Shown here: one piece after another, positions 1 through 8,934 of the stretch
Numbering within the stretch: the first letter of the stretch is position 1
How the letters are laid out: the number at the start of each line of letters is the position of its first letter
Program-made: the position numbers and the translations under genes
Assembly (NCBI GenBank): GCA_021851875.1
Contig: JAJZQI010000017.1
Span: 1 to 42,028, forward strand
Length of the DNA stretch: 42,028 nt
From: Pseudomonadota bacterium
Lineage (GTDB): Bacteria; Pseudomonadota; Gammaproteobacteria; Burkholderiales; JAJZQI01
Direction: 5' to 3'
Notes under the pieces: model-generated
The model's input: the letters and a program-made list of their open reading frames with translations, nothing else
Told to the model about the DNA's origin: nothing
The model's database searches: none

Positions 1-43
1 CTCGCCGTCAGCACCAGCCAGAAATCCACCCGCTCGGCGACAA

Positions 44-64
44 ATAAAAGGGAACCCCTTTTAT
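44..64. terminator. A/T-flanked hairpin, possible terminator of the gene upstream of the window
   Basis: A perfect inverted repeat has 9-base arms (44-52 ataaaaggg, 56-64 cccttttat) and a 3-base loop. The 3' arm ends in a short T run. It lies just upstream of the first gene, where a gene entering from the left would end. Terminator function is inferred. Confidence 0.4.
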
Positions 65-138
65 CCAGTGGTAACCTTGGCTGAAACTCGTGACTAATCA
101 GAAGGGATTTTTGTTTGCCATTTGAACAGGAGGTAGCT

Positions 139-753
139 GTGACAGCAATCAAGCGCATACTCGTTAAAGCCTTGCCTATGATGGCGATTGCCATGGCAAG
201 TACGGTTTCTTTCGCCCAGACGCAGACGCCGTCCGGCCCGCCCTATGGACCCGGTTATGGCATGATGGGCGGCGGTTACGGCCCCGGCCCGGGGTACGGC
301 GTGATGATGGGGGGCGGCTACGGTCCTGGCGGAATGATGGGAGGGTATGGGCCGGGTTACGGGATGATGGGCGGCAATGGCATGATGGGCGGGTTTGGCC
401 CCGGTTTCGGCATGATGGTCGGTTTTGCCCAGGCACTTGACCTGACGCCGGAACAGCAGAAACAGATCTACCGCATTCAGGACGATGTGCGTCGGTCCAA
501 TTGGGCACTGATGGGCGCCATGATGGATGCGCAGTCGCATTTGCGCGACCTGTATTCCGCTGCGCAGCCCGATCGCAAGGCCATCGACGAGGCCTACCAG
601 AGCATTGGCAAACTGCAGCAGCAGATGTATCAGAACGGTGTGGCGGCCCAGCATAAAATGGATGGCGTGCTGACCAAGGAGCAGCAGGAGCGCCTGCAGG
701 GCTTCTGGCGGCGCGGCCCTGCACCAGCACCCGTACCCGCGCCAACCAAATGA
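139..753 (+). CDS. Met/Gly-rich periplasmic protein with Spy/CpxP-type LTxxQ motifs
   Basis: A secreted protein of about 204 residues. GTG at 139 is chosen because an AGGAGG (128-133) sits five bases ahead; the ATG at 115 has no such site. Residues 1-26 form a signal peptide ending VSFA-Q. Residues 33-95 are low-complexity GYGPGYGMMGG-type repeats with many MM pairs. The rest is helical with two LTxxQ motifs, LTPEQ near 102 and LTKEQ near 178, typical of the Spy/CpxP/ZraP group of periplasmic chaperones and metal-stress sensors. The tail is Pro/Ala-rich. Its stop overlaps the radical SAM start (ATGA). A metal-binding or envelope-stress role is inferred from Met density and the nearby efflux operon; no close family member is recognised. 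Confidence 0.8.
   Translation: MTAIKRILVKALPMMAIAMASTVSFAQTQTPSGPPYGPGYGMMGGGYGPGPGYGVMMGGGYGPGGMMGGYGPGYGMMGGNGMMGGFGPGFGMMVGFAQALDLTPEQQKQIYRIQDDVRRSNWALMGAMMDAQSHLRDLYSAAQPDRKAIDEAYQSIGKLQQQMYQNGVAAQHKMDGVLTKEQQERLQGFWRRGPAPAPVPAPTK
235..415 (+). repeat. Coding tandem repeat encoding GYGPGYGMMGG-like units
   Basis: Within the Spy-like gene, units such as ggttacggccccgg and atgatgggcggc recur imperfectly five or more times. They encode alternating Gly-Tyr-Gly-Pro and Met-Met-Gly-Gly blocks. The unit boundaries are fuzzy. Such repeats can vary in copy number between strains. Confidence 0.7.
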
Positions 754-1838
754 AAGGACGCGGTAGCGGGAACAATCCGCACAACCGCTTTGCCGCTCTC
801 CTGAAGGAGGGCTTTGACGATGGCTGGGGCGAAGGTGACCCCGGCCACGGCGAGAATCCCCAAACCATACCGCTGATGAGCGATGTCCGTTCCATCATCA
901 GCTACAATCAGTCGCCCGATGTGCCTTTCGATCGTTCGGTGAACCCCTACCAGGGCTGCGAACACGGCTGCATCTACTGTTATGCCCGGCCCTCGCATGC
1001 CTATCTCGACATGTCTCCCGGACTGGATTTCGAAACCCGTATTGTCGTAAAACGAAATGCAGCCGCACAGCTCAGGCGCGAGCTTTCCGCCAGATCATAC
1101 CGTTGCGCTGTCATGGCAGTCGGCGCCAATACCGATGCCTACCAGCCGCTGGAACGCCGCCATGGCATCACCCGCCAGTTGCTGGAAGTGCTGCAGGCAT
1201 TTCGCCATCCGCTTGCCATTGTGACCAAATCGGCGCTGATCGAGCGCGATATCGACATCCTGCAGCAGATGGCGCGGGATCGGCTGGCGGAAGTCTTCAT
1301 CACGGTGGATACCCTTGACCCTGCACTGGCCAGACGACTCGATCCGCGTGCGGCGGCACCGAAGAGGCGCTTGCAGGTCATTGAGACGCTGGTGAACGCG
1401 GGTATTCCGACCGGTGTGCTGGTGGCCCCGGTCATTCCTGCCCTGACCGATGCGGACATGGAATCCATTGTGCAAACCGCGGCGGAGCTCGGCGCGACCA
1501 TGGCGGGTTATGTTTTGCTGCGATTGCCGCGCGAAGTGGAAGGACTGTTCGAACAATGGCTGCAGCAGCATTATCCGCTGAAAGCCGCACACGTGCTCAG
1601 TCTGATCGAGCAGTCGCGGGACGACGCGCGGTATGACAGCACCTTCGGTGCGCGCATGCGCGGTAGCGGCCTTTTTGCCCAGCTGCTGCACCAGCGATTC
1701 GATTTGGCGACGCGTAAGCTGGGTCTCAACCGGCGTGACAATCTCGGGCGCTTGCGAGTCGATCTGTTCAGCGTGCCGCCAGAGCAGTCCCTCGAATCAC
1801 AAGCACAGTCGCAGACGTCGCAGCTGTCGCTGTTTTAA
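750..1838 (+). CDS. PA0069-family radical SAM protein
   Basis: A protein of 362 residues whose start overlaps the preceding stop. The sequence GCEHGCIYCYARPSHAYLD carries the CX3CX2C radical SAM cluster ligands at C70, C74 and C77, in the context typical of the PA0069/Rv2578c family, distant relatives of spore photoproduct lyase. The N-terminus (about 1-40) is polar and lacks a signal peptide, so the protein is cytoplasmic. Family members bind [4Fe-4S] and S-adenosylmethionine; their substrate is not established, so no reaction is assigned. The coupling to the Spy-like gene looks operonic, but nothing in the sequence ties the functions together. Confidence 0.88.
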   Translation: MKGRGSGNNPHNRFAALLKEGFDDGWGEGDPGHGENPQTIPLMSDVRSIISYNQSPDVPFDRSVNPYQGCEHGCIYCYARPSHAYLDMSPGLDFETRIVVKRNAAAQLRRELSARSYRCAVMAVGANTDAYQPLERRHGITRQLLEVLQAFRHPLAIVTKSALIERDIDILQQMARDRLAEVFITVDTLDPALARRLDPRAAAPKRRLQVIETLVNAGIPTGVLVAPVIPALTDADMESIVQTAAELGATMAGYVLLRLPREVEGLFEQWLQQHYPLKAAHVLSLIEQSRDDARYDSTFGARMRGSGLFAQLLHQRFDLATRKLGLNRRDNLGRLRVDLFSVPPEQSLESQAQSQTSQLSLF

Positions 1839-1846
1839 TTTGTACA

Positions 1847-2833
1847 TTATTTCCATTGCCAGCGGTCCTGCGCCTGCATGACGGTTCGCGGCCCATGGCC
1901 CTGCAACCACGCTTTGGCTGCAGCATCGTTTTTCAGGTAGGCATCCCAAAAAGCCGTGCTGAGCGCCAGGATAACCCGGTGATGGTTGGCATTGCGTTGT
2001 TCGCGGTCGCCCATCAGCGGCCGGTCGGTAAATGCCGAATGTTCTGCCCGGTACAGCACCAGTTCATATTTGTCGCCCGGCGGCAGGGCAGGATAGACGG
2101 CCAGGCGCGAGGCGGCGGTGGTGCCGACCAGGCGTGAGTTGTCTTCCGTGCCGGTCATCAGCATCCATGGAATAGGCACAACTGAAAAGGCTTGCTCCGC
2201 CGTCTGCTGTCGTGGGACGCTCGGGCTGAATGCCAGGGCGGCCTTGATGCGCGGGTCGGTGTAATGCAGGGCGGCGGGAAAGGTCTGCCCGCTGACGGCC
2301 TCGGTTGTGACCGCGCCGAATGAGTGGCCGGACATGCCGATACGCTGCAAATCCAAGCGGTGGTACAAGGCGTTGCCGTTGGCCGAATTCAGTTGCGTCA
2401 ATTGGTCGATCACGCTGTGCACGTCGTTGATACGGGATACCAGGTTGGTTCCGCTGGCCGCCTGCTTCATGTCTGGCATCATCTGCAACACGGATTTGCC
2501 TTGCCAGATCGCTTCATCGCTGCCGGCATGCTGCATGGCGACGACGACATAGCCGCGCTGCGACCAGTATTCGCCCGTGTAGGCATTGCCTTCGCGTGAC
2601 CCGCCCAAGCCGTGGCTGAACAGGATGAGCGGGGCCGGAGATAGTGTGGCGGGCAGATAGATGCGCAGCGGGATGTCGCGATTGCGCTGATTGTCGTGCA
2701 GGGTGATCTCTTCGCTGTGTGTTTGGTCCGGCAAGGGTGTCAGCGGATCGTAGGGAGCGGCCGATGTGTGCGTGCCGGCAAACAGGAGCACTGTGGCGAT
2801 TGAAAACAGCAACACATTTCGTAAATGCAGCAC
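1847..2833 (-). CDS. Secreted alpha/beta hydrolase, dienelactone hydrolase / PAF-acetylhydrolase-like
   Basis: A protein of 328 residues. The GTG ending at 2833 is preferred because a GGGAGG lies five bases upstream; the longer GTG at 2839 would abut that site. A hydrophobic signal peptide (MLHLRNVLLFSIATVLLFAG) precedes the mature domain. The nucleophile elbow GHSFG supplies the Ser, LMTGTEDNSR probably the Asp, and AEHSAF the His. FSHGLGGSREGN is the oxyanion-hole region. This pattern fits carboxylic-ester hydrolases of the PAF-acetylhydrolase/dienelactone hydrolase clan, acting in the periplasm or outside the cell. The substrate is unknown. It runs convergent to the radical SAM gene and divergent from the efflux operon. 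Confidence 0.85.
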   Translation of the reverse strand: MLHLRNVLLFSIATVLLFAGTHTSAAPYDPLTPLPDQTHSEEITLHDNQRNRDIPLRIYLPATLSPAPLILFSHGLGGSREGNAYTGEYWSQRGYVVVAMQHAGSDEAIWQGKSVLQMMPDMKQAASGTNLVSRINDVHSVIDQLTQLNSANGNALYHRLDLQRIGMSGHSFGAVTTEAVSGQTFPAALHYTDPRIKAALAFSPSVPRQQTAEQAFSVVPIPWMLMTGTEDNSRLVGTTAASRLAVYPALPPGDKYELVLYRAEHSAFTDRPLMGDREQRNANHHRVILALSTAFWDAYLKNDAAAKAWLQGHGPRTVMQAQDRWQWK

Positions 2834-2912
2834 AAGCACCTCCCGGACGTTTCATGCAAGACACTCAACGCATGTCTACCCCATGCTGTTGACAACCGGC
2901 TTACAATGTTTT

Positions 2913-2940
2913 CATATTTAATATTTTATAATTAAATATG
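2913..2940. repeat. Perfect 10-bp A/T inverted repeat in the hydrolase / efflux divergent region
   Basis: The arms are catatttaat (2913-2922) and attaaatatg (2931-2940), separated by 8 bases. A TTGACA at 2889-2894 lies 18 bases before the left-arm catatt, so the palindrome could cover a -10 element. A weaker repeat, actcat-N6-atgagt, lies at 2966-2983. An operator for the efflux operon is a reasonable inference. Confidence 0.55.
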
Positions 2941-3034
2941 TTTAAGTAAATATTTCTGCTCAATCACTCATATATTAATGAGTTCTTAACATAAATGACC
3001 AGATAATCCCAGCCGCATAAATGGCGAGGATAGT

Positions 3035-4294
3035 ATGAAACAGTCACCCTCACTGCACATCGGGATGAGCTGCTTGGTTTTGCTGTGGTCTTTGCGGGCG
3101 GGGCCGGCTTGCGCGCTGACGCTGGAACAGGCAAAGGCGTTCGCCTTGTCGGCCAATCCGGACGTGATCCAGGCGCAGCGCAATGTGGAGCGCGCCAAGG
3201 CCGATATCGATTTTGCTCAGGCGCGGCCAAATCCGAATCTCACCGTCGGCGTATCCGATTATCCGCCTGGAAAACACCTGATTACCCAGGGAACGGATCA
3301 GAATACGTCCACTTCCGTCGAAGTGGATCAGGTGATTGAACGGGGCGACAAGCGGCAACACCGCATGGATGCCGCGGACAACGCCTTGCGCGCCAGCCAG
3401 GCCGATTTGGCCGACACCCGCCGCCTGCAGCAGCTGGCAGTAAGCCGCGCCTACTGGGACCTTAAATATGCCCAGGAAAAGGTGCGCATCGGGGAGGATA
3501 CCCTGTCATTGTTTCGGGAGAGTCAGCGGGCAGTCGATTTGCGGCAAAAGTACGGCGACATCGCCAGCGCCGACGCAACCCGCTTGAAACTTGACGTGGT
3601 GCGTGCCGCAGCCGATCTGCAACAAGCCAAAGCCGATCTGGTGCATGCCCAGTGGCAGTTGGCCATGTTGGCCGGCAAGGAGGCCAATAAAGGGGACTGG
3701 GACGCGGCCGATCCCTGGCCCGCGCTGGACACGCCGGCCAGTAAATTGAATGTCGACGATTTGCTGGCACAGCGTGCGGATGTGCATGCGGCTGCCGACC
3801 GCGTCGCCGCCGCCGATGCCGCTCGGCAATTGGCACGCAGTTTGAAATCGCATGATCTGACCGTCGGTGTGGGATACAGCCATAGCGTGACGAATGCCAT
3901 TCCCAACGGTCGCTGGTCGGTTTCCGTGAGCACGCCGCTTTTTATCGCTTATGCCTACGAGGGTGAAATTGGCCGGGCAGAAGCTGATTACTTCGCTGCA
4001 CAAGATGCCGAAACTCAAGTCAAGCGGCGGGCGCTGGCTGAGATCACCCAGGCCGAAAGCGATCTTAACCAGTCGCAGGAGCGTTTGCGCCGCTACCGGG
4101 AAGATTTGATGCCCATGTCGCAAAGCACGCTGTCCGCCAGCGAGTATGCCTTCAAACGCGGCGCCGCCTCCGTACTGGATCTGCTCGACGCCCGGCGGGT
4201 TTACCGCGCCACCCAACTCGAAGCGGCGGCCGCCGAAGACGACTACGCCAAAAGCCTGGCTGCATTCCAGTCCAGCATTCAATCCGGGAATTAA
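3035..4294 (+). CDS. TolC-family outer-membrane factor of an RND metal efflux system (CzcC-like)
   Basis: A protein of 419 residues with a Sec signal peptide ending near A27 (GPACA-LTLEQ). ALTLEQAKAFALSANPDVIQAQRNVERAK is the classic start of the first OEP repeat, and the second half repeats the pattern (SESDLNQSQERL, YAFKRGAASVLDLLDARRVYRATQLEA). Three copies would form the trimeric outer-membrane channel and periplasmic tunnel of a tripartite pump. It is first in a tight operon: the adaptor starts 3 bases after its stop, and the pump follows. Similarity is to CzcC/CnrC-type heavy-metal factors rather than drug-type TolC. Confidence 0.9.
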   Translation: MKQSPSLHIGMSCLVLLWSLRAGPACALTLEQAKAFALSANPDVIQAQRNVERAKADIDFAQARPNPNLTVGVSDYPPGKHLITQGTDQNTSTSVEVDQVIERGDKRQHRMDAADNALRASQADLADTRRLQQLAVSRAYWDLKYAQEKVRIGEDTLSLFRESQRAVDLRQKYGDIASADATRLKLDVVRAAADLQQAKADLVHAQWQLAMLAGKEANKGDWDAADPWPALDTPASKLNVDDLLAQRADVHAAADRVAAADAARQLARSLKSHDLTVGVGYSHSVTNAIPNGRWSVSVSTPLFIAYAYEGEIGRAEADYFAAQDAETQVKRRALAEITQAESDLNQSQERLRRYREDLMPMSQSTLSASEYAFKRGAASVLDLLDARRVYRATQLEAAAAEDDYAKSLAAFQSSIQSGN

Positions 4295-4297
4295 GCC

Positions 4298-5407
4298 ATG
4301 AAGAAAACCGCCCTGGTCATTCTGACTTTCACACTGTTGGCCGGTTGCGGCAAGCATGAGCCGCAGAGCACCACAGAAACCCCTGAAATCAAGGGCAGCC
4401 GGATTGTTTTTCCGCTCAAGAGTCCGCAAATCGCCGAGTTGCGTTTGGCTTTGGCCAAACCGGCCGAGTCCGACGAGCGGAGCGTTCCCGGTCGACTGGA
4501 GTGGAACGAAGACGCTACCGTTCGCATTTTTGCCCCTATGGCAGGGCGTGTCAGTCAAATCAGCGCGCAACTGGGCGACAAGGTGACCATCGGACAGGGC
4601 CTGGCAACCGTATTGTCGCCCGATATGGGTTCAGCCCAGTCGGATGCGCGTAAGGCGCAGGCTGTCTATGAACAGGTCAAATCCCAGTATGACCGCGCGC
4701 ACGATCTGGCCGACCACGGTGTCGTGGCGGCAAAAGATGTGGAACAGGCCAAGGCCGATCTGGCGACGGCCGAGGCGGAGCGTGATCGAACCCTGCGCCA
4801 GCTTGGCGTGCTGGGGGGCACGGCGAAGGTCATTGATGAGGGTTACCAACTGCGTTCGCCGATTGCCGGCACGGTGGTGGATCGCCACATCAACCCGGGG
4901 CAGCAGGTCAAACCCGATGCGGATCAGCCTGAATTCGTCGTGACCGACCCGGATCATCTTTGGCTTGATCTGGATGTGCCGGAATTGGACCTGCGCCATT
5001 TCAAGGTGGGCGAAGCAGTGCAATTTACCGTTTCTGCCTGGCCTGACGAAATGTTCAGCGCCAACGTGAAATCCATTTCCGCCATGGTCGATCCGCAAAA
5101 GCGAACGGTTACCGTGCGCGCTGACGTGAATAATTCATCGCACCGGCTCAAAGGCGAAATGTTTGCCGAAGCCCGGGTGACCGAGGCCGCGCCGAAAGGT
5201 ATCGACGTGCCGGACACGGCGGTTTTTCTGCTGGGGCAGAAGCAGTATGTATTCGTCTTCCTGCCGCCGAATGCGTTTGAACGCCGCGAAGTGAAGGCGG
5301 AAATCCGGCCGGGCGGTCACAGCATCATTACCGACGGAATTACGGCCGGCGATAAAGTGGTCTCCGCTGGTGCTCTGCTGTTGCAGCAGATGCTGGAGGC
5401 CAAATGA
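4298..5407 (+). CDS. RND efflux periplasmic adaptor lipoprotein (CzcB/CusB-like)
   Basis: A protein of 369 residues. The N-terminus MKKTALVILTFTLLAGCGK has a lipobox with acylated Cys at 17, so it is anchored to the inner membrane and lies in the periplasm. The order is: RIFAPMAGRVSQISAQLGDKV lipoyl half; helical hairpin (about 105-165); SPIAGTVVDRHINPGQQV second lipoyl half; beta-barrel and membrane-proximal domains. This is the membrane-fusion protein that joins the pump to the outer-membrane factor. No His-rich N-terminal metal-binding segment is present, unlike CzcB of Cupriavidus. The stop overlaps the pump start (ATGA), which indicates translational coupling. Confidence 0.92.
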   Translation: MKKTALVILTFTLLAGCGKHEPQSTTETPEIKGSRIVFPLKSPQIAELRLALAKPAESDERSVPGRLEWNEDATVRIFAPMAGRVSQISAQLGDKVTIGQGLATVLSPDMGSAQSDARKAQAVYEQVKSQYDRAHDLADHGVVAAKDVEQAKADLATAEAERDRTLRQLGVLGGTAKVIDEGYQLRSPIAGTVVDRHINPGQQVKPDADQPEFVVTDPDHLWLDLDVPELDLRHFKVGEAVQFTVSAWPDEMFSANVKSISAMVDPQKRTVTVRADVNNSSHRLKGEMFAEARVTEAAPKGIDVPDTAVFLLGQKQYVFVFLPPNAFERREVKAEIRPGGHSIITDGITAGDKVVSAGALLLQQMLEAK

Positions 5408-8400
5408 TCCGCAAACTTGTTTCGACCGCATTGAACCAGCCGATGTTTGTCGTGCTGGCGCTGCTGCTGTTTGTCGGCAGCGGGGTCATTGCGTTCAAGA
5501 ATCTGCCGGTTGAAGCTTTTCCCGATGTGTCAGACACCCAGGTGACGGTCATTACATTGTACCCGGGGCGGGCCGCGGAAGAGGTGGAAAAGCAGGTGAC
5601 CATTCCGGTGGAAGTGGCGTTGAGCGGCTTGCCGCACTCCGTGCGGATGTTCTCCCATACCCAGTTCGGTCTGTCTTTCGTGCTGGTCACCTTTGACGAC
5701 GGCGTCGATCCCTATTTTGCCCGGCAGCAAGTCAATGAGCGATTGCGCGATGCGGAGCTGCCGGATGGCGTAACGCCGGGTCTGGCGCCGCTGACCACGC
5801 CGATTGGCGAAATTTACCGTTACCAGCTGCGGGCCGACGGAATGAACGCGCGCGATATCCGCACCCTGCAGGACTGGGTCGTTGCGCGTCAGTTGAAGCA
5901 GGTGCCGGGCGTGGCCGATGTGGTCAGCATGGGCGGCGCGATCAAGACGTATGAAGTGAGTCCCGATCCGGCCCGTCTGCAGGATTACAGCGTCAGCCTG
6001 CAGGACATCGTAACCGCCTTGCAGCGCGGCAACGCCAATGCCGGCGGCGGCTATGTGGCCCAGGGCTCGCAGCAGTACCTGATTCGCGGCATTGGCTTGC
6101 TGAAAGATGCGCGCGATATCGAGAATGTCGTCGTGACCCAACGCAACGGTAGCCCGGTGCTGATTCGCGACCTGGCCAAGGTGACCATCGGCGAGGAGCC
6201 GCGCCAAGGCATCAACGGGCGCGATGACAACGACGATGTGGTGACCGGCATTATCGACATGCGCTCCGGGGAAAATCCCTCCGATGTGCTCAAGGCGATC
6301 AAGAGCCGAGTCGACCAGATCAACCGCGACATGTTGCCGCCCGGCGTCAAGATCGTGCCGTTCTACGACCGGACCTGGCTGATCGAGAAGACGCTGCACA
6401 CGGTGTTCCACAACCTGACCGAAGGCGCCATGCTGGTGTCGCTGGTGCTGTTCCTGTTCCTCGGCAACCTGCGCGCTGCGCTGATTGTGGCCTTGGTGAT
6501 CCCGCTGTCCTTGCTGGGCACCTTTCTCGGCCTGACCTTCAAGGGCATTCCGGCGAACCTGCTGTCTCTCGGGGCCATGGACTTCGGTATCATTGTTGAT
6601 GGTGCCGTGATCGTCATGGAGAACATTTTTCATCGCCTGTCCGAGGCGGGCGACAATTCCCACAAGCCGCGCATACGGGTATTGCAGGAAGCTGCGGTGG
6701 AGGTCGGTCGTCCTACCTTCTTCTCCATGCTCATCATCATCGCCGCGCACTTGCCGATTTTTGCGCTGCAGCGGCAGGAAGGGCGCATTTTCGCCCCCAT
6801 GGCCTATTCCGTGGTGTTCGCCCTGATCGCGGCGTTGATCTTGTCGCTCACGCTGGTGCCGCTGTTGTCGCGTTATTTCCTGCCCAAGCATTTGCCGCAT
6901 GAACATAACCGGCTGGTGGACTGGTTTGCCCGCCGTTACCGGCCCATCCTGCAATGGGCATTGCGTTCGCGCAAGAAAGTGCTGCTTATCGCCGTGGCGG
7001 CACTGACGTTCAGCTTGGCATTGTTGCCCTATCTGGGTACCGAGTTTTTGCCCGAGTTGGACGAAGGCACCATCTGGGCCAACGTCACCATGCCCAACAG
7101 CATCTCCATGCCGGAAGCCGTGGTCATGATGCATAGGGTGAGGGATGCCTTGCGCAGCGTGCCGGAGGTCAAATCTGTCATTTCCAAAGCCGGCCGGCCG
7201 GATGACGGTACCGATCCCAAAGCCATTAATGCAGCCGAAATCCTGGTCGATTTGCGCGATGAGTCGCACTGGCGCCCCGGTATGACCAAGGACAAGCTGC
7301 TGGATCAGATGACGGCGGCAGTGAAAAAGATTCCTGGACTCGATGTGGGCTTTTCCCAGCCGATTCGCGACAACGTGCTGGAAAGCATTTCGCAGATCAA
7401 GGGACAGGTCGTCATCAAGATATTTGGCGACGACACGGCCGTCCTGGGAGCGAAGGCGGAACAGATTCTTTCCCTGGTGCAGAAAGTACCCGGTGTCAGC
7501 GATGCATTCGTCGATCGGGCGGGCAATCTGCCGCAATGGCGCATTGAAGTGGATCGTGACAAGGCGGCACGCTATGGCCTGCAGGTGGCCGATATCCAGG
7601 ACATGATTGAAACGGCTCTGGGCGGTAAGGACGCCACGCAGATATGGGAAGGCGAAAAGAGCTTCTCTGTCACCGTCCGGCTGGACGAGAAGGACAGAGG
7701 GCTGGACCGCATGCGCGGCCTGCTCATCGCCACGCCTAGCGGCGCTTATGTTCCGCTGGCCGAGGTGGCCACCTTCAAGGCGGCCAGCGGGGCAATGAAC
7801 ATTTCGCGGGAGAACGGCGGGCGCGTCAAGGCGATTGGCATCTTCATCCGCGGTCGCGACATGGGCAGCGTGGTGGCCGACATGCAGAAACTGGTCGGCG
7901 CGCATGTCGCCTTGCCGGACGGTTACCGCATCAGCTGGTCGGGTGAATTCGAGAACCAGCAACGCGCCATGAAGCGTTTGGCAATGGTCGTGCCGATCAG
8001 CGTGCTGCTGATTTTCGTGCTGCTGTTCAACGCGTTCCAATCGTTCAAGAACGCCATGCTGATCCTGGTCAACATTCCCTTTGCCATGATCGGCGGCATT
8101 CTGGCTTTGTTCATTACCGGTATTCCGCTGTCCGTTTCGGCCGCCATCGGGTTTATCGCGCTGTTCGGTCAAGCCGTGCTCAACGGCGTGGTGATGATCA
8201 CCACCTTCAATCAGTTGCGGGCAGAAGGCAAGAGCTGGGTGGATGCCGTGACCGAAGGAGCCATGCAGCGCATGCGTACCGTGCTGATGACCGGCATGCT
8301 GGCCATGCTGGGCCTGCTGCCGATGGCTCTGTCGCACGCCATCGGCTCGGAAACCCAACGCCCCCTGGCGGTGGTGGTGATCGGCGGTCTGGTAACGGCC

Positions 8401-8487
8401 ACTTTGCTGACGCTCGTCGTATTGCCCACGCTGTATGCCATGGCGCATGAGTGGCGTGCCAGTCATCCGCACAAGCGAGAGGAATAA
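5404..8487 (+). CDS. Heavy-metal RND efflux pump (CzcA/CusA family)
   Basis: A protein of 1027 residues, full length for an HME-RND pump: TM1 at the N-terminus, a large periplasmic loop, TM2-6, a second loop and TM8-12. TM4 contains DFGIIVDGAVIVMEN, the proton-relay signature of the divalent-cation classes (CzcA/CnrA: Co, Zn, Cd, Ni) rather than the Cu/Ag class. N-terminal VEAFPDVSDTQVTV and PGRAAEEVEKQVT are conserved in the family. It exports metal from periplasm or cytoplasm using the proton gradient. The metal cannot be fixed from sequence. No metal-sensing regulator is encoded next to it. Confidence 0.93.
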   Translation: MIRKLVSTALNQPMFVVLALLLFVGSGVIAFKNLPVEAFPDVSDTQVTVITLYPGRAAEEVEKQVTIPVEVALSGLPHSVRMFSHTQFGLSFVLVTFDDGVDPYFARQQVNERLRDAELPDGVTPGLAPLTTPIGEIYRYQLRADGMNARDIRTLQDWVVARQLKQVPGVADVVSMGGAIKTYEVSPDPARLQDYSVSLQDIVTALQRGNANAGGGYVAQGSQQYLIRGIGLLKDARDIENVVVTQRNGSPVLIRDLAKVTIGEEPRQGINGRDDNDDVVTGIIDMRSGENPSDVLKAIKSRVDQINRDMLPPGVKIVPFYDRTWLIEKTLHTVFHNLTEGAMLVSLVLFLFLGNLRAALIVALVIPLSLLGTFLGLTFKGIPANLLSLGAMDFGIIVDGAVIVMENIFHRLSEAGDNSHKPRIRVLQEAAVEVGRPTFFSMLIIIAAHLPIFALQRQEGRIFAPMAYSVVFALIAALILSLTLVPLLSRYFLPKHLPHEHNRLVDWFARRYRPILQWALRSRKKVLLIAVAALTFSLALLPYLGTEFLPELDEGTIWANVTMPNSISMPEAVVMMHRVRDALRSVPEVKSVISKAGRPDDGTDPKAINAAEILVDLRDESHWRPGMTKDKLLDQMTAAVKKIPGLDVGFSQPIRDNVLESISQIKGQVVIKIFGDDTAVLGAKAEQILSLVQKVPGVSDAFVDRAGNLPQWRIEVDRDKAARYGLQVADIQDMIETALGGKDATQIWEGEKSFSVTVRLDEKDRGLDRMRGLLIATPSGAYVPLAEVATFKAASGAMNISRENGGRVKAIGIFIRGRDMGSVVADMQKLVGAHVALPDGYRISWSGEFENQQRAMKRLAMVVPISVLLIFVLLFNAFQSFKNAMLILVNIPFAMIGGILALFITGIPLSVSAAIGFIALFGQAVLNGVVMITTFNQLRAEGKSWVDAVTEGAMQRMRTVLMTGMLAMLGLLPMALSHAIGSETQRPLAVVVIGGLVTATLLTLVVLPTLYAMAHEWRASHPHKREE

Positions 8488-8564
8488 ATGCGGGCCGCCC
8501 TCATGGTGCACGTGACTGGCACATGGGGGCAACAGTATTTGAGTTTGGCTTGAGTGGGGCGGGG

Positions 8565-8653
8565 TGGTGCCCGGGACCGGAATCGAACCGGTACGCCGAT
8601 TTCTCAGCGAGGGATTTTAAGTCCCTTGTGTCTACCAATTTCACCACCCGGGC
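8565..8653 (-). tRNA. tRNA-Leu (anticodon TAA)
   Basis: Read on the minus strand it starts GCCCGGGTGGTGAAATTGG and ends with encoded CCA. The long variable arm, the anticodon loop CTTAAAA (TAA) and the T arm GGTTCGATTCC are all present. It is the last of three tRNAs in one minus-strand operon. Confidence 0.95.
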
Positions 8654-8660
8654 GAGAATT

Positions 8661-8734
8661 TGGAGGCGCGGGCCGGAGTCGAACCGACCTACACGGATTT
8701 GCAATCCGGTGCATAACCGCTTTGCTACCGCGCC
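8661..8734 (-). tRNA. tRNA-Cys (anticodon GCA)
   Basis: 74 bases including encoded CCA. The acceptor is GGCGCGG/CCGCGCC, the anticodon loop contains TTGCAAA and the T loop is GGTTCGACTCC. It lies 7 bases upstream of tRNA-Leu in the direction of transcription. Confidence 0.95.
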
Positions 8735-8820
8735 TTAAGGGCATTGCTGAACTGAGGAAACCAGTTCTTGAAACTAAAATGGGAAAGCGCGTTGTTAAAC
8801 TGCCGCTTTCCCATGAATTT

Positions 8821-8896
8821 TGGAGCGGGAAAAGAGTCTCGAACTCTCGACCTCAACCTTGGCAAGGTTGCGCTCTACCAACTGAGCTATTCCCGC
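8821..8896 (-). tRNA. tRNA-Gly (anticodon GCC)
   Basis: 76 bases including encoded CCA. The acceptor is GCGGGAA/TTCCCGC, the D arm AGCTCAGTTGGTAGAGC and the anticodon loop TTGGCAA. It is the first tRNA of the operon; an 86-base spacer without a gene separates it from tRNA-Cys. Confidence 0.95.
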
Positions 8897-8934
8897 TTTG
8901 TCTTGCGTAACGTGCTGCGTTACGAATGAGTGAC

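Noticed and set aside
3-47. Short open frame ending in TAA at 45-47, possible C-terminus of a gene entering from the left
   Set aside because: Only 14 codons are visible and no family can be recognised; the other frames are also open for some distance.
5530-8532. 1000-residue open frame antisense to the RND pump
   Set aside because: His/Gln/Arg-rich shadow of a GC-biased gene; no domains, and the plus strand encodes a full pump.
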